Shown: positions 1-8,108 of the stretch, one piece after another
Layout of the letters: the number at the start of each line of letters is the position of its first letter
Numbering within the stretch: the first letter of the stretch is position 1
Assembly (NCBI GenBank): GCA_900766355.1
Contig: CAAFVD010000013.1
Location: forward strand, 56,413-120,412
Direction of reading: 5' to 3'
From: Candidatus Gastranaerophilales bacterium
GTDB lineage: Bacteria; Cyanobacteriota; Vampirovibrionia; Gastranaerophilales; Gastranaerophilaceae
DNA length: 64,000 nucleotides
Translations under genes and position numbers: made by a program
The notes under the pieces: generated by a model
Database searches by the model: none
Seen by the model: only the letters and a program-made list of their open reading frames with translations
Told to the model about the DNA's origin: nothing

Positions 1-84
1 ATTCAAGACAGGGTGAAAATCGAAAATTCATAATCGGAAAAAGCATTTTTTCGATTTGAATTTGAGTGTACCCGTTTAGTGCGA

Positions 85-186
85 GGCGTAGTAGGCTACG
101 CCCTCAGAATGACATGAAAGGTTGTCAATTCTGATTATTATAAAAACATCAAACTGACAGATTCCGTATCGTAGTACGGAATGACG
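85..186. repeat. Two dispersed palindromes
   Basis: Two short palindromes lie in the gene-free first 270 bases. At 85-102 the arms GGCGTAG and CTACGCC enclose four bases and are soon followed by CAGAATGAC. At 161-182 the arms ATTCCGTA and TACGGAAT form a second hairpin followed by GAC. The second recurs with its left flank (ATCAAACTGACAG) at 34653-34688, and a weaker relative sits at 40051-40074. They look like REP-type intergenic repeats. No gene is visible in 1-270. Confidence 0.55.
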
Positions 187-237
187 TGTTATAAACCAAT
201 AAGAGTAAAGCTATTAAGTGAATAGGAATCTATTATA

Positions 238-266
238 TTGACAAATAGTGCAATATAGTTCATAAT
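238..266 (+). promoter_or_regulatory. Strong sigma-70-type promoter
   Basis: A perfect -35 TTGACA (238-243), a 17-base spacer and CATAAT (261-266) predict a start near 273. The only thing downstream on this strand before a terminator is a stem-loop of about 45 bases, so the promoter may drive a very small RNA. Confidence 0.5.
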
Positions 267-271
267 ATTAG

Positions 272-318
272 AGTATGACCCTAGCGACTTCCATTAAGTT
301 GAGTTTCTAGGGTTTTTT
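272..318 (+). ncRNA. Candidate small stem-loop RNA / terminator
   Basis: Arms CCCTAG (279-284) and CTAGGG (307-312) are followed by six T, the layout of a Rho-independent terminator. The predicted promoter at 238-266 would start RNA just before the stem, giving a transcript of about 47 nt. Its last dozen bases are antisense to the 3' end of the convergent Abi-like gene. It could instead simply be a terminator for a transcript entering from outside the window. Function as an RNA is inference. Confidence 0.35.
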
Positions 319-978
319 ATTTGCGATAACTTTGTTGAAATCACATATTCTATCAAGGTATAATAAACTATCTTTTGATATATATCCCAAAACTTTTCTT
401 AAATCGTTATAGCAATTATTAATACCATAAGGATAATTTATTATAATTTCGTGGTGAAATATCCTGTTTCTTAATTTTAACATTAGTTGAAGAGTTGGAG
501 TAATTTTACCTAATTTATCAAATTCAGAAAAATTAGGATAATCTACAAATACAGTTTTGAAAAAGCCAGTTTTGTGCCAAAGAGTGTTTTTGTATTTTCT
601 ACCACATAAATAAACCCAAAAACCTAATGAAAGTTCAGCAATTAAATCATCTTTTGTAAAATTATAATGTCCCTTCTTCAAAAGTTTTTGTTTTGCATCT
701 TGAAGTTTATTAAATTCACCTGTTAGTAATATATTTTGATTATTTAGTTCATTTATTAACCAGTCGTTTTGTATTGTGTCTTCAATAGCTTGATTTATTC
801 TATTTCTCAAGGATATTTCCAGTATTGATAATAGTGGATATAAAGATTTTGATAGTTCAATATTATACAAATATCTTTCAAGTGCTATAGAATCGTCATC
901 GTTATCATTGTATTTATAAGAATTTAAACGATTAGAACTAAATAAATTTACTAAATTGGTTTCTAAGGTCTTTGACAT
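307..978 (-). CDS. Abi-like HEPN-domain protein
   Basis: This 223-residue protein resembles abortive-infection (Abi-like) proteins of the HEPN superfamily. A conserved block LEISLRNRI lies near residues 53-61 and a GFWVYLCGRKY block near 119-129. The motif LRNRIFHHE at 169-177 contains R170-x4-H175, the catalytic signature of HEPN ribonucleases. Known relatives act as RNA-cleaving toxins or phage-defence effectors; that role here is inferred. A TATAAT on the minus strand (985-990) lies six bases before the ATG with no Shine-Dalgarno, so the mRNA is probably leaderless. No cognate antitoxin ORF adjoins it, but a possible small RNA lies at its 3' side. Confidence 0.7.
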   Translation of the reverse strand: MSKTLETNLVNLFSSNRLNSYKYNDNDDDSIALERYLYNIELSKSLYPLLSILEISLRNRINQAIEDTIQNDWLINELNNQNILLTGEFNKLQDAKQKLLKKGHYNFTKDDLIAELSLGFWVYLCGRKYKNTLWHKTGFFKTVFVDYPNFSEFDKLGKITPTLQLMLKLRNRIFHHEIIINYPYGINNCYNDLRKVLGYISKDSLLYLDRICDFNKVIANKKP

Positions 979-1130
979 AGTTTAATTATATCATAACTGT
1001 TAGTTTTGAATGACAAAAGAGATTCTTTTAATAATCTATTCACTCTTTAGCAATATATCTTAATAAACAATTAATTGTAACAAAATATTAAATTGAGTTC
1101 TACAAGGCGCAAATCGAGTTATAATACCCT

Positions 1131-1150
1131 ATATGATATGATATGATATG
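1131..1150. repeat. Pentanucleotide microsatellite (ATATG)4
   Basis: Four exact copies of ATATG lie about 80 bases upstream of the first duplicated small gene and just downstream of a possible -10 TATAAT at 1120-1125. A tract of this kind can change length by slippage. No effect on expression can be shown from sequence. Confidence 0.7.
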
Positions 1151-1232
1151 ATGTGGTGGGGCGGGGCAATTTTATATAATTACGTGTTTTTGTATAAGTG
1201 TAGGTTACTAATATGTATGAAAGTAGGTAAAA

Positions 1233-1691
1233 ATGTCTGTATCCGGAGTTAATTCAACAATTAATACTAATCCTCAAGTCCAACAACAAAAGTCTAAATC
1301 AAAAGCAAAAGCCCCATTATATGGTGTGGGTGCAGGTGCTATTGCAGGTGCAGGTATTGCTGCCGTTGCTAATTATCATAGTGCTAAATCTAGTATGAAG
1401 AATACTTCAAAGGTTATTGAGGGTACAGAACTTACTATAGAAGTTTGTAAAAATTATTTAAAAAAGTCAGCAATTCCTGCTGATGTAAAAAAAAATTATG
1501 AAAATACCATGAAAGAATCAAAACAAAGTCTTGAAAATTTAAATGCTGAACTTCTCAAATATAAAAAGGCTGTAAAACCAATGGGAATATTAAAATCCGT
1601 TGCAACATCACCTATTACTTATATTCTAGCCGCAACAGGTTTAGTCGTTGGACTTTGTGTAAATCATAAAAATAAAAGTGCAAAACAATAG
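1233..1691 (+). CDS. Small membrane protein, tandem paralogue A
   Basis: This 152-residue protein is not assignable to a known family. The N-terminus is polar and rich in S, N, Q and K. A glycine/alanine-rich hydrophobic stretch (about 32-48) is followed by a charged region likely to be helical. A second hydrophobic segment (about 127-142) precedes a basic tail. Two membrane segments with a soluble middle are plausible. The next gene is a close copy, including the C-terminus SPITYILAATGLVVGL, so the pair arose by tandem duplication. The start is supported by a weak AGTAGGT site conserved before both copies. Function unknown. Confidence 0.6.
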   Translation: MSVSGVNSTINTNPQVQQQKSKSKAKAPLYGVGAGAIAGAGIAAVANYHSAKSSMKNTSKVIEGTELTIEVCKNYLKKSAIPADVKKNYENTMKESKQSLENLNAELLKYKKAVKPMGILKSVATSPITYILAATGLVVGLCVNHKNKSAKQ

Positions 1692-1743
1692 ATGAATTAT
1701 GTGTTTTTGTATAAGTTACTAATATGTATGAAAGTAGGTAAAA

Positions 1744-2202
1744 ATGTCTGTATCCGGAGTCAATTCAACAATTAATACTAATTCTCAAGTTCAACAACAA
1801 AAGTCTAAATCAAAAGCAACTGTACCAATATCTAATACCGTCGGTGGTGCTATTGCAGGTGCAGGTATTGCTGCAGTTGATGGTTATTATAGTGCTAAAT
1901 CTAGTATGAAGAATACTTTAGGGGATATTAAGAGTAAAAAACTTACTATGGAATTTTGTGAAGAATATTTAAAAAAGCCAGCAATTCCTGCTGATGTAAA
2001 AAAATCTTATGAGAATGCAATAAAAGAATCAAAACAAAGTCTTGAAAAATTAAATGCTGAACTTCTCAAATATAAAAAGGCTGTAAAACCAATGGGAGTA
2101 TTAAAATCTGTTGCAAAATCACCAATTACTTATATTCTAGCAGCAACAGGTTTAGTAGTTGGACTTTGTGTAAATTATAAAAATAAAAGTGCAAAACAAT
2201 AG
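1744..2202 (+). CDS. Small membrane protein, tandem paralogue B
   Basis: Second copy of the 152-residue membrane protein, of identical length and roughly four-fifths identical to its neighbour. The N-terminal 14 residues and the C-terminal hydrophobic segment are nearly unchanged. Differences cluster around residues 26-34 and in the central charged region (about 59-75), suggesting that the middle is free to diverge. About 45 bases before the start are also duplicated, so each copy has its own translation signal. A bidirectional terminator follows. No function can be assigned. Confidence 0.6.
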   Translation: MSVSGVNSTINTNSQVQQQKSKSKATVPISNTVGGAIAGAGIAAVDGYYSAKSSMKNTLGDIKSKKLTMEFCEEYLKKPAIPADVKKSYENAIKESKQSLEKLNAELLKYKKAVKPMGVLKSVAKSPITYILAATGLVVGLCVNYKNKSAKQ

Positions 2203-2283
2203 ATGAATTAGTTATACATTTATTAAGTGTAAGTTTATTTTTGAGTAGATCGGAATATTTTATAATTATTCTATAATCAAAAT

Positions 2284-2316
2284 AAAATCGGGATTTTTAC
2301 AAATCCCGATTTTTAA
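2284..2316. terminator. Bidirectional terminator
   Basis: Arms AAAATCGGGATTT and AAATCCCGATTTT enclose a short loop, with T-runs on both strands. It closes the duplicated-gene unit on the plus strand and the small gene on the minus strand. Confidence 0.75.
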
Positions 2317-2556
2317 TTATTTTTTAAAGTTTTTATATAAATTGTCAAAATTTGGTTGTTTGATTGTGTGATTTTTTAAATAATCTAAAATTTTATCAAA
2401 ATTTTTCTTATTGTTTAATTTAGGTAACTTATTATTTATTGGAGGTTTATCTCCACCTCCGCCACCTGCAGCAATCATAACTTTTTTGGCTTTTGTTTTC
2501 ACTTTTGCTGGAATTTCTTTCATCGGCGCAAACGCATGTACATTCATCGAACTCAT
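2317..2556 (-). CDS. Small hypothetical protein (79 aa)
   Basis: A 79-residue basic protein with a lysine-rich segment (about 17-26), a GGGGG run at 31-35 and a polar C-terminus. No known domain is recognisable. It is supported as a gene by a good AAGGAG Shine-Dalgarno about seven bases before the ATG and by a terminator immediately after the stop. The hydrophobic content is too low for a membrane protein. An ORF on the other strand covers part of the same DNA but lacks a ribosome-binding site. Confidence 0.5.
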   Translation of the reverse strand: MSSMNVHAFAPMKEIPAKVKTKAKKVMIAAGGGGGDKPPINNKLPKLNNKKNFDKILDYLKNHTIKQPNFDNLYKNFKK

Positions 2557-2617
2557 ATATACTCCTTAATAATCTGATACATTTGTATAAAAGCTTATCA
2601 AAATATAATTTGCTAAT

Positions 2618-3571
2618 TTATTGCAAAATATTGAAAACATCTTGGTATGTTTCAACTATGTTGATATCTAGGTTTAATTTTTCAGGAGTAACATTCAATA
2701 CGGTTTTATTTTCTTTAACAGCGTATATTGGAATATTACGTTTGTTACATTCAAACACAGGTATAGAGCCTATTGCGTTATATGGCATAATCAAATAATC
2801 TAAATCATTTATTGAAAGACCTTTATTTATAGATAATTTTGGTGCTTGAGAAAGCCCTAACAAAATACAAGGCAAATATGTTGGTGTAATATATTCGGCA
2901 GAACATCTAGCATCTACTATTCTCTGCTCAATTTCAATATCTTCAAATGCTGGCGAATGGGCGCAAGGAATTTGTAACTCTTTAGAAATATAATGAGAAA
3001 TTATAGCTTCTACTCCACCAACAGGGTCAACACCTATTCCGTTGGCGTAATTATCGCATTCATAATCTTCAAACTTACATACAATAGCAATTGCCTCAGC
3101 CCCTTTTTCTAAAAGTCTTTTAGCAGAATTTAATGTTATTCCTATATTGTTTACTTTTCCCGTTGATATACCTGAAGAATCAACAAAAAATTCTACCCCT
3201 ACAGGTTCATCTGTTATGTCCCAATCAATAACATCTACGCCATATATCGTTTTTACGGCATTAATTGTGTTTATATGAACATCAATTATTCCTTTTGATA
3301 TTCCTTTATCAAAAATAACTCCAATTTTATTATTGTTGCTTTCGTTTAGATACAAGTTTTCTTTAAAAAACTCATCAAGTGAATAGCCTTCAACATAAAA
3401 CATATTAGGAGTGATTCCTGAAAAACACCCTGCATTTACGACATTTGGATTTACAATAAGTTTTGTGTCTGGTAATGATGCAAATTTTCTAGCCCAATAG
3501 CTTGCATCTCCAGCAAAACCACCAATTGATGCTCCAATTCCTGTAGGTACGATAAAAGCTCCTAAATTCAT
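2618..3571 (-). CDS. DUF3326 family protein
   Basis: A 317-residue protein that I recognise as DUF3326, best known from cyanobacteria and plastid-bearing eukaryotes. Characteristic parts are the N-terminal IPTGIGASIGGFAGD-like opening (here VPTGIGASIGGFAGD, 8-22), the NPNVVNAG block near 42-49, and the acidic YVEGYSLDEFF segment near 59-69. The central part carries GVDPVGGVEAIISH. Biochemical function is unknown; it looks soluble and cytoplasmic. It is transcribed away from the FKG operon across an intergenic region of about 330 bases. It is one of the better pointers in the window to a cyanobacterial-lineage host. Confidence 0.75.
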   Translation of the reverse strand: MNLGAFIVPTGIGASIGGFAGDASYWARKFASLPDTKLIVNPNVVNAGCFSGITPNMFYVEGYSLDEFFKENLYLNESNNNKIGVIFDKGISKGIIDVHINTINAVKTIYGVDVIDWDITDEPVGVEFFVDSSGISTGKVNNIGITLNSAKRLLEKGAEAIAIVCKFEDYECDNYANGIGVDPVGGVEAIISHYISKELQIPCAHSPAFEDIEIEQRIVDARCSAEYITPTYLPCILLGLSQAPKLSINKGLSINDLDYLIMPYNAIGSIPVFECNKRNIPIYAVKENKTVLNVTPEKLNLDINIVETYQDVFNILQ

Positions 3572-3869
3572 GCAATTATTCTAATGAAAAAATATCAAAT
3601 AATCAATTAATTGTCTAAAATACACTAATTATTAAGAACTATTGCAAATTTGTTACAATATTTTACATGTGCTTTAACCCTCTAAAAATATTGATATAAG
3701 CTATTTATAGTATTATTGCTATCAAAAATATAATATTTGTGCATAATTTTAAATAAATTATGGCAAAGATTTAAAAAACAATCACATACCATCTTAATAT
3801 TAACTTTACATTTCAAAAAAAACACGCAATTTTTTTTTTGTTTGGCTTTTAAATATATAGTGTGGTTGT

Positions 3870-3875
3870 TATAAT
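3870..3875 (+). promoter_or_regulatory. -10 element upstream of FKG operon
   Basis: TGTTATAAT is an extended -10 promoter 33 bases before the chosen ATG. The rest of the 330-base gap (3572-3869) is AT-rich and shows no gene or clear structure. Confidence 0.4.
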
Positions 3876-3908
3876 TTTTGTATCAACTTGTAGATTATTA
3901 GATTGTGT

Positions 3909-5660
3909 ATGATTAGTCAATTAAATTTAACTCAACAACATAATATAAATACCAATACCCAAAATAAAAAAGGTGCGAAAAATACACCAAATTTTAAGGG
4001 GGGTAAAAATATCATTTGGAATCTTGCAAAAAATTGTGAAAAAGAGCCAATGATTAATGTTGCAGTAATTGACCTTGTTACTGCTATTGGTCCACGTTCT
4101 ATTTGGGAATCTGTAACAAACTTATTTGCAGGGTTTGAAGCTTTGCGTAGAGAATCTTCAGGCTTGATTGTAAACTGTTTAATTCCTGGGTTTATTACTT
4201 TAGGTATTGCTAAATTATTCAATCGTGGAATTATGGGTAAGGGCAAAGCTAACATGGCTAATTGTTGGGCGAGCTCTGGTACAATAAGTACTGTTACTGA
4301 CCACTATAAAGAATCTGAATCTACACAAGCTTTTCAAGAAGGTATGGAAAAGTTTAATGGTAATAAAACTCATGCCAGAGTATATGCAGTAAATTATAAT
4401 TTATTAAATGAAGCATCAGGTGTTGATGGATTTAAAAATAAACAATTTAATCAAGCAATGTCTAAAGATGAATTGTCTAATGCTGCAGAAAAACTTACAA
4501 GAATGAGTTTTAAATACAAAAATCATAAACTTTCAGAAGAAATTGTAGAAAAAACGCCAAAGAAAAAAATTAAAGCGGTATTTCGTTCAATTGCAAGAAA
4601 GACACATATCACTCAAGATGTTAAATTTGGGGATAAATTAGAAGCTGGACTTGAAAGAACACTTACTGATACTCATCAAATACTTAAAGGTATTACAAAA
4701 GAAGGACTTAAACCTGAAGAAGTTGCAAGTTACGTAAAACGCTCAAAACATTTGTTAAAGACAAAGAGTATTTTGGGTATGGCAATAATTTTACCACTTG
4801 CTGCATCAATGCAACATATTAACCGTAAGATTACAGAAAAACTTTCTGGACAAAAAGGTGCTCCAATCCATGATGATTATGGTAAAAAAGATGTTATACA
4901 AAAAACTCCTGAACAAATAAAAGAAGAAAAACGTAATCTTATTGGTCGCAAGATATGGGCAGTATCATCAATGCTTGGTGTTGGTCTTTTGTCTATGATG
5001 AAAATGCCAAATGTAAGGACTTTAAAAGATATTGTTCAATTTAAAGACCAATTCCCAACAATGGATCAGGCAAGAGCTATATCAGCTGTAACTTTTGCAT
5101 CTCGTATGGCAGTTGCAGATGATGAGGCAGAATTAAAAGAAGCTCATACAAGAGATATCATAACATTCTCAAGTATGTATTTCTTAGGTGATTATGGCGC
5201 AAAAGCAATGGCTTCTCATTATGAAAAGAAAACTGGTGTTGAATTATTAAACAAAACTTATGACCCAGCTAAAAATAAAGGTATGTTTACTAAGTTTAAA
5301 AACTGGGTATTGAATACTCATTTGAAATCTTCTGATGAATTGAAAGGTGTAGGAAAAGAATTAGAAAAGGCCGTAAGATTACGTCAAAAATGCCAAATGG
5401 CTAATCTTGGTACATCATTAGCAATATTAGGGGTAATTGTTCCTATCTATACTAGATTAAGGACAAAACAACATGACGCTAGAGAAAAAGCAAAATTGTT
5501 GGCGCAAAATAATTTGACTAACACAAAATTGAGTACTCCTAGTACGGACACTCAAAAAAATACCACCTCGACAGGACAAAACGGAGTTGTTTCCAGAGGC
5601 TCAAATCAACAATTCCAGGTGTTAAAGAATTTTAAAACGAAAGTAGAAGTGGCAAGATAA
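3909..5660 (+). CDS. FKG-motif membrane protein A
   Basis: About 583 residues, unknown function. The motif NTPNFKG lies at residues 25-31 after a polar N/Q-rich leader. Then come EPMINVAVIDLVTAIGPR and GFEALRRESS, which have counterparts in the next gene. Several hydrophobic stretches (for example LIVNCLIPGFITLGIA, SILGMAIILPLAAS, AVSSMLGVGLL, LGTSLAILGVIVPIY) suggest about five membrane segments. A longer reading begins at a TTG two codons earlier; the ATG at 3909 is preferred, although no strong Shine-Dalgarno precedes either. Its stop overlaps the next start by one base (TAATG), indicating translational coupling. Confidence 0.65.
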   Translation: MISQLNLTQQHNINTNTQNKKGAKNTPNFKGGKNIIWNLAKNCEKEPMINVAVIDLVTAIGPRSIWESVTNLFAGFEALRRESSGLIVNCLIPGFITLGIAKLFNRGIMGKGKANMANCWASSGTISTVTDHYKESESTQAFQEGMEKFNGNKTHARVYAVNYNLLNEASGVDGFKNKQFNQAMSKDELSNAAEKLTRMSFKYKNHKLSEEIVEKTPKKKIKAVFRSIARKTHITQDVKFGDKLEAGLERTLTDTHQILKGITKEGLKPEEVASYVKRSKHLLKTKSILGMAIILPLAASMQHINRKITEKLSGQKGAPIHDDYGKKDVIQKTPEQIKEEKRNLIGRKIWAVSSMLGVGLLSMMKMPNVRTLKDIVQFKDQFPTMDQARAISAVTFASRMAVADDEAELKEAHTRDIITFSSMYFLGDYGAKAMASHYEKKTGVELLNKTYDPAKNKGMFTKFKNWVLNTHLKSSDELKGVGKELEKAVRLRQKCQMANLGTSLAILGVIVPIYTRLRTKQHDAREKAKLLAQNNLTNTKLSTPSTDTQKNTTSTGQNGVVSRGSNQQFQVLKNFKTKVEVAR

Positions 5661-7375
5661 TGAATACAATCAATCAACAATCTAATACATTATATCAAAA
5701 AGCATCTTTAAACAAGAATAAGAATGTTTCAAATACTCCTGCTTTTAAAGGATTTTGGAATAAATCGTATAAATTTTTGGCAGATGAGCCTGTTTGGGGC
5801 GCAACAATTATTGATTTAACAGCTATGGTTGCACCACGAACTTGGACAGATGGTAAAAATAGAGGTTTTAACGCTGGTTTTGAAACAGGTTTTAGAGAAT
5901 CAGAATCTTCTGCTAACGATGCTGCAGTAGGTTTGTATGGTGTTGCTGCAGGTGCTGCTATTGCAGGTGCAATTAATAAAAAATATGGAGTTAAGGTTAA
6001 TAAAATATTTGCATCAACAGACGCATCACATGTTTATACTGCAAAATGGGATAAAAATGCAGGTAATATGGATAACTATATTAAGGATATAGTTGATAAT
6101 ATTGAAGGCTTTAATCCAAATTCTCCAAAAGCAGATGCAAAAGGCTATGTAAGAATACCTGATGACCACAAACAAGGTATTATTGAAGATTTAAAAACAA
6201 TTGCAAATGCTACTCCTGATAAAATGAATAAAGTTTGGAAGGAAACAAAAGATAATCTTGCAGGAAAAATGCTTGATGCTCTTGGAGTAGAAGATAGTTT
6301 GAAACTTGTACACAAAGAGGCAGGAGTTGAAAAAGCAACATCTTCTAATGCCAAAATATTGATGGAAAACTTCTATCATATGACAAAAGCATTCAAATCA
6401 AATAAAGTTTCATCAAAAACTGGAGAATTCTTGAAAGATTATCATAAATTTGGTAATTTAAGAACTGCTATTGGTATTTTAATTGCTGGTATATTTGCCG
6501 TAGGGGCTCAACCATTAAATGTTTATTTATCTAAGAAACGTACAGGTACAGATGGTTTTGTTGGTGTAGAAGGTCGTAAAAAAGATAATTCATTAGGGTT
6601 TAAAGCTCTTAAAACTGCATCTAGTTTAGGTATGATAGGTATTATGTTAGCGACATTAGGTGCATTACCTAAAAACCCTAAGAAGTTCAAAGATATTCCA
6701 AAATTATTCTTAGAAAAGAACCAGTATAAAGGTAAAAACCCAACAATTAATCAATTTAAGACAGTATTTGGTTTAGCAATTACTTCAAGATTGTTTACTT
6801 CAAGAGATAAAGATGAACATAGAGAAGTTGTGACAAAAGACGTTTTAGGCTTCTTCAATTGGTTAATGCTTGGTAATGTGTTTAATCAATTAATTATACA
6901 CAAGTTCCAAGATAAAGGTGCTAATTTGTTAAAACGAGAACCACTACCTAAGAATGCAAATTGGTGGCAAAAAACAGTTAACTTCTTAAATTCTTCTATC
7001 GCAACACATTCAGAAGTAGCAGTAAAAGGTTTGAAAAAAGAAACAGGTCTTAAATCAATAATCAAACCTAATGGTAAAGCTATGTCATTTAATGAAATCT
7101 TCAAAGCACTTCCTAAGAATGGACAAGCAAGAAAGAACTTAAGATTACTTAATTTCGCTCAGTTGGGTGGATATATTTATTCTGCCGTAGTTCTTGGCTT
7201 TGGTATTCCACATTTGAATATTTATATGACTAATATGAGTGATAAACGTAAAAAGGCTAAATTAGCACTCCAAAATGCACAAGTTCCAACTAACCGTATT
7301 CCAAATACAATCACAAATAAACAAATTGATAAAACTGCATTTGCAAGTATCAAAAATCACAAAGTATCAGCTTAG
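5660..7375 (+). CDS. FKG-motif membrane protein B
   Basis: A 571-residue paralogue of the preceding protein. NTPAFKG lies at residues 25-31, exactly where protein A has its copy. It is followed by EPVWGATIIDLTAMVAPR and an ETGFRESESS block matching the same region of A. Hydrophobic stretches include a G/A-rich segment (GVAAGAAIAGAI), TAIGILIAGIFAVGAQ, SSLGMIGIMLATLGAL and a final YIYSAVVLGFGIP. Both proteins end in a charged tail after the last membrane segment. No enzyme motif is visible. The stop lies directly against the tmk stop on the other strand, with no room for a terminator. Confidence 0.65.
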   Translation: MNTINQQSNTLYQKASLNKNKNVSNTPAFKGFWNKSYKFLADEPVWGATIIDLTAMVAPRTWTDGKNRGFNAGFETGFRESESSANDAAVGLYGVAAGAAIAGAINKKYGVKVNKIFASTDASHVYTAKWDKNAGNMDNYIKDIVDNIEGFNPNSPKADAKGYVRIPDDHKQGIIEDLKTIANATPDKMNKVWKETKDNLAGKMLDALGVEDSLKLVHKEAGVEKATSSNAKILMENFYHMTKAFKSNKVSSKTGEFLKDYHKFGNLRTAIGILIAGIFAVGAQPLNVYLSKKRTGTDGFVGVEGRKKDNSLGFKALKTASSLGMIGIMLATLGALPKNPKKFKDIPKLFLEKNQYKGKNPTINQFKTVFGLAITSRLFTSRDKDEHREVVTKDVLGFFNWLMLGNVFNQLIIHKFQDKGANLLKREPLPKNANWWQKTVNFLNSSIATHSEVAVKGLKKETGLKSIIKPNGKAMSFNEIFKALPKNGQARKNLRLLNFAQLGGYIYSAVVLGFGIPHLNIYMTNMSDKRKKAKLALQNAQVPTNRIPNTITNKQIDKTAFASIKNHKVSA

Positions 7376-7987
7376 TTATATTAGTTTTTCAACATAATTA
7401 GATATTGTATTTTGAATTTCTTTAATAGGAGAATTGCCGTTTAAGAGTTTAACTCTTTCAGGTTCTTGTTTCGAGATTTCAATATATCCGTTCCTTACTC
7501 TTTCAAAGAATTCTCTGCCTGCGTTCTCCATTCTGTCACGTCCTTTTCCTATACGTTGTAAAGATGTTTCTATATCAATATCAAGAATAAATGTAATATC
7601 AGGAACAACTCCATTTGTAGCAATTTTATTAAGTTGATATATTTGTTCTAAATCAAGTTCTCTGCCATATCCTTGATAAGCAACCGTAGAATCGGTGTGT
7701 CTGTCGCATAAAACGATAGTACCGTTATTTATTGCAGGTTTAATTATGGTATCAACATGCTGAGCCCTATCTGCTAAAAACAAAAAAGATTCGCAGTTAG
7801 AAGATACTTCTCCATCATAATTTAAAAGAATTTCTCTAAATTTTTCTCCCAAACCTTTAGCACCAGGCTCTCTAGTTAGAAGAACTGTATATCCCTTTTT
7901 TTCTAATTCTTCTTTTAATAATTCAATTTGTGTTGTTTTTCCACAACCGTCAATACCTTCAAATGTAATAAATAAACCTTTTTTCAT
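7376..7987 (-). CDS. tmk: Thymidylate kinase
   Basis: Phosphorylates dTMP to dTDP in the cytoplasm, an essential step of dTTP synthesis. The N-terminal P-loop FEGIDGCGKTT, the TREPGAKGLGE segment (DR/E-P-G motif), LFLADRAQHV and CDRHTDSTVAYQGYGR are classical Tmk blocks. At about 203 residues it has the usual length. The start at 7987 is chosen because a GGAGAG site precedes it and the P-loop then falls at the normal position; an in-frame ATG 30 bases upstream adds an unconserved leader. The dTDP-sugar genes near 47-50 kb would use its product indirectly. Confidence 0.92.
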   Translation of the reverse strand: MKKGLFITFEGIDGCGKTTQIELLKEELEKKGYTVLLTREPGAKGLGEKFREILLNYDGEVSSNCESFLFLADRAQHVDTIIKPAINNGTIVLCDRHTDSTVAYQGYGRELDLEQIYQLNKIATNGVVPDITFILDIDIETSLQRIGKGRDRMENAGREFFERVRNGYIEISKQEPERVKLLNGNSPIKEIQNTISNYVEKLI

Positions 7988-8083
7988 CGTTGCTCTCCGT
8001 TTTATATATTGTGTCATATAGAGAAAAAAATAGCAAGTTTAATTTTACGGAAAATATATGAAAGGATTTTTTAAAAATGATGT

Positions 8084-8089
8084 TATAAT
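8084..8089 (+). promoter_or_regulatory. Extended -10 for ankyrin gene
   Basis: TGTTATAAT lies inside the longer possible reading frame and about 20 bases before the ATG at 8109, which is preceded by AAAGGATTGAG. This promoter position argues for the 8109 start. Confidence 0.5.
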
Positions 8090-8108
8090 GTATAAAAAAG
8101 GATTGAGT

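Noticed and set aside
2493..2798. Plus-strand ORF of 101 codons across the 2317 and 2618 genes
   Set aside because: No ribosome site, and it lies antisense to two better-supported genes.
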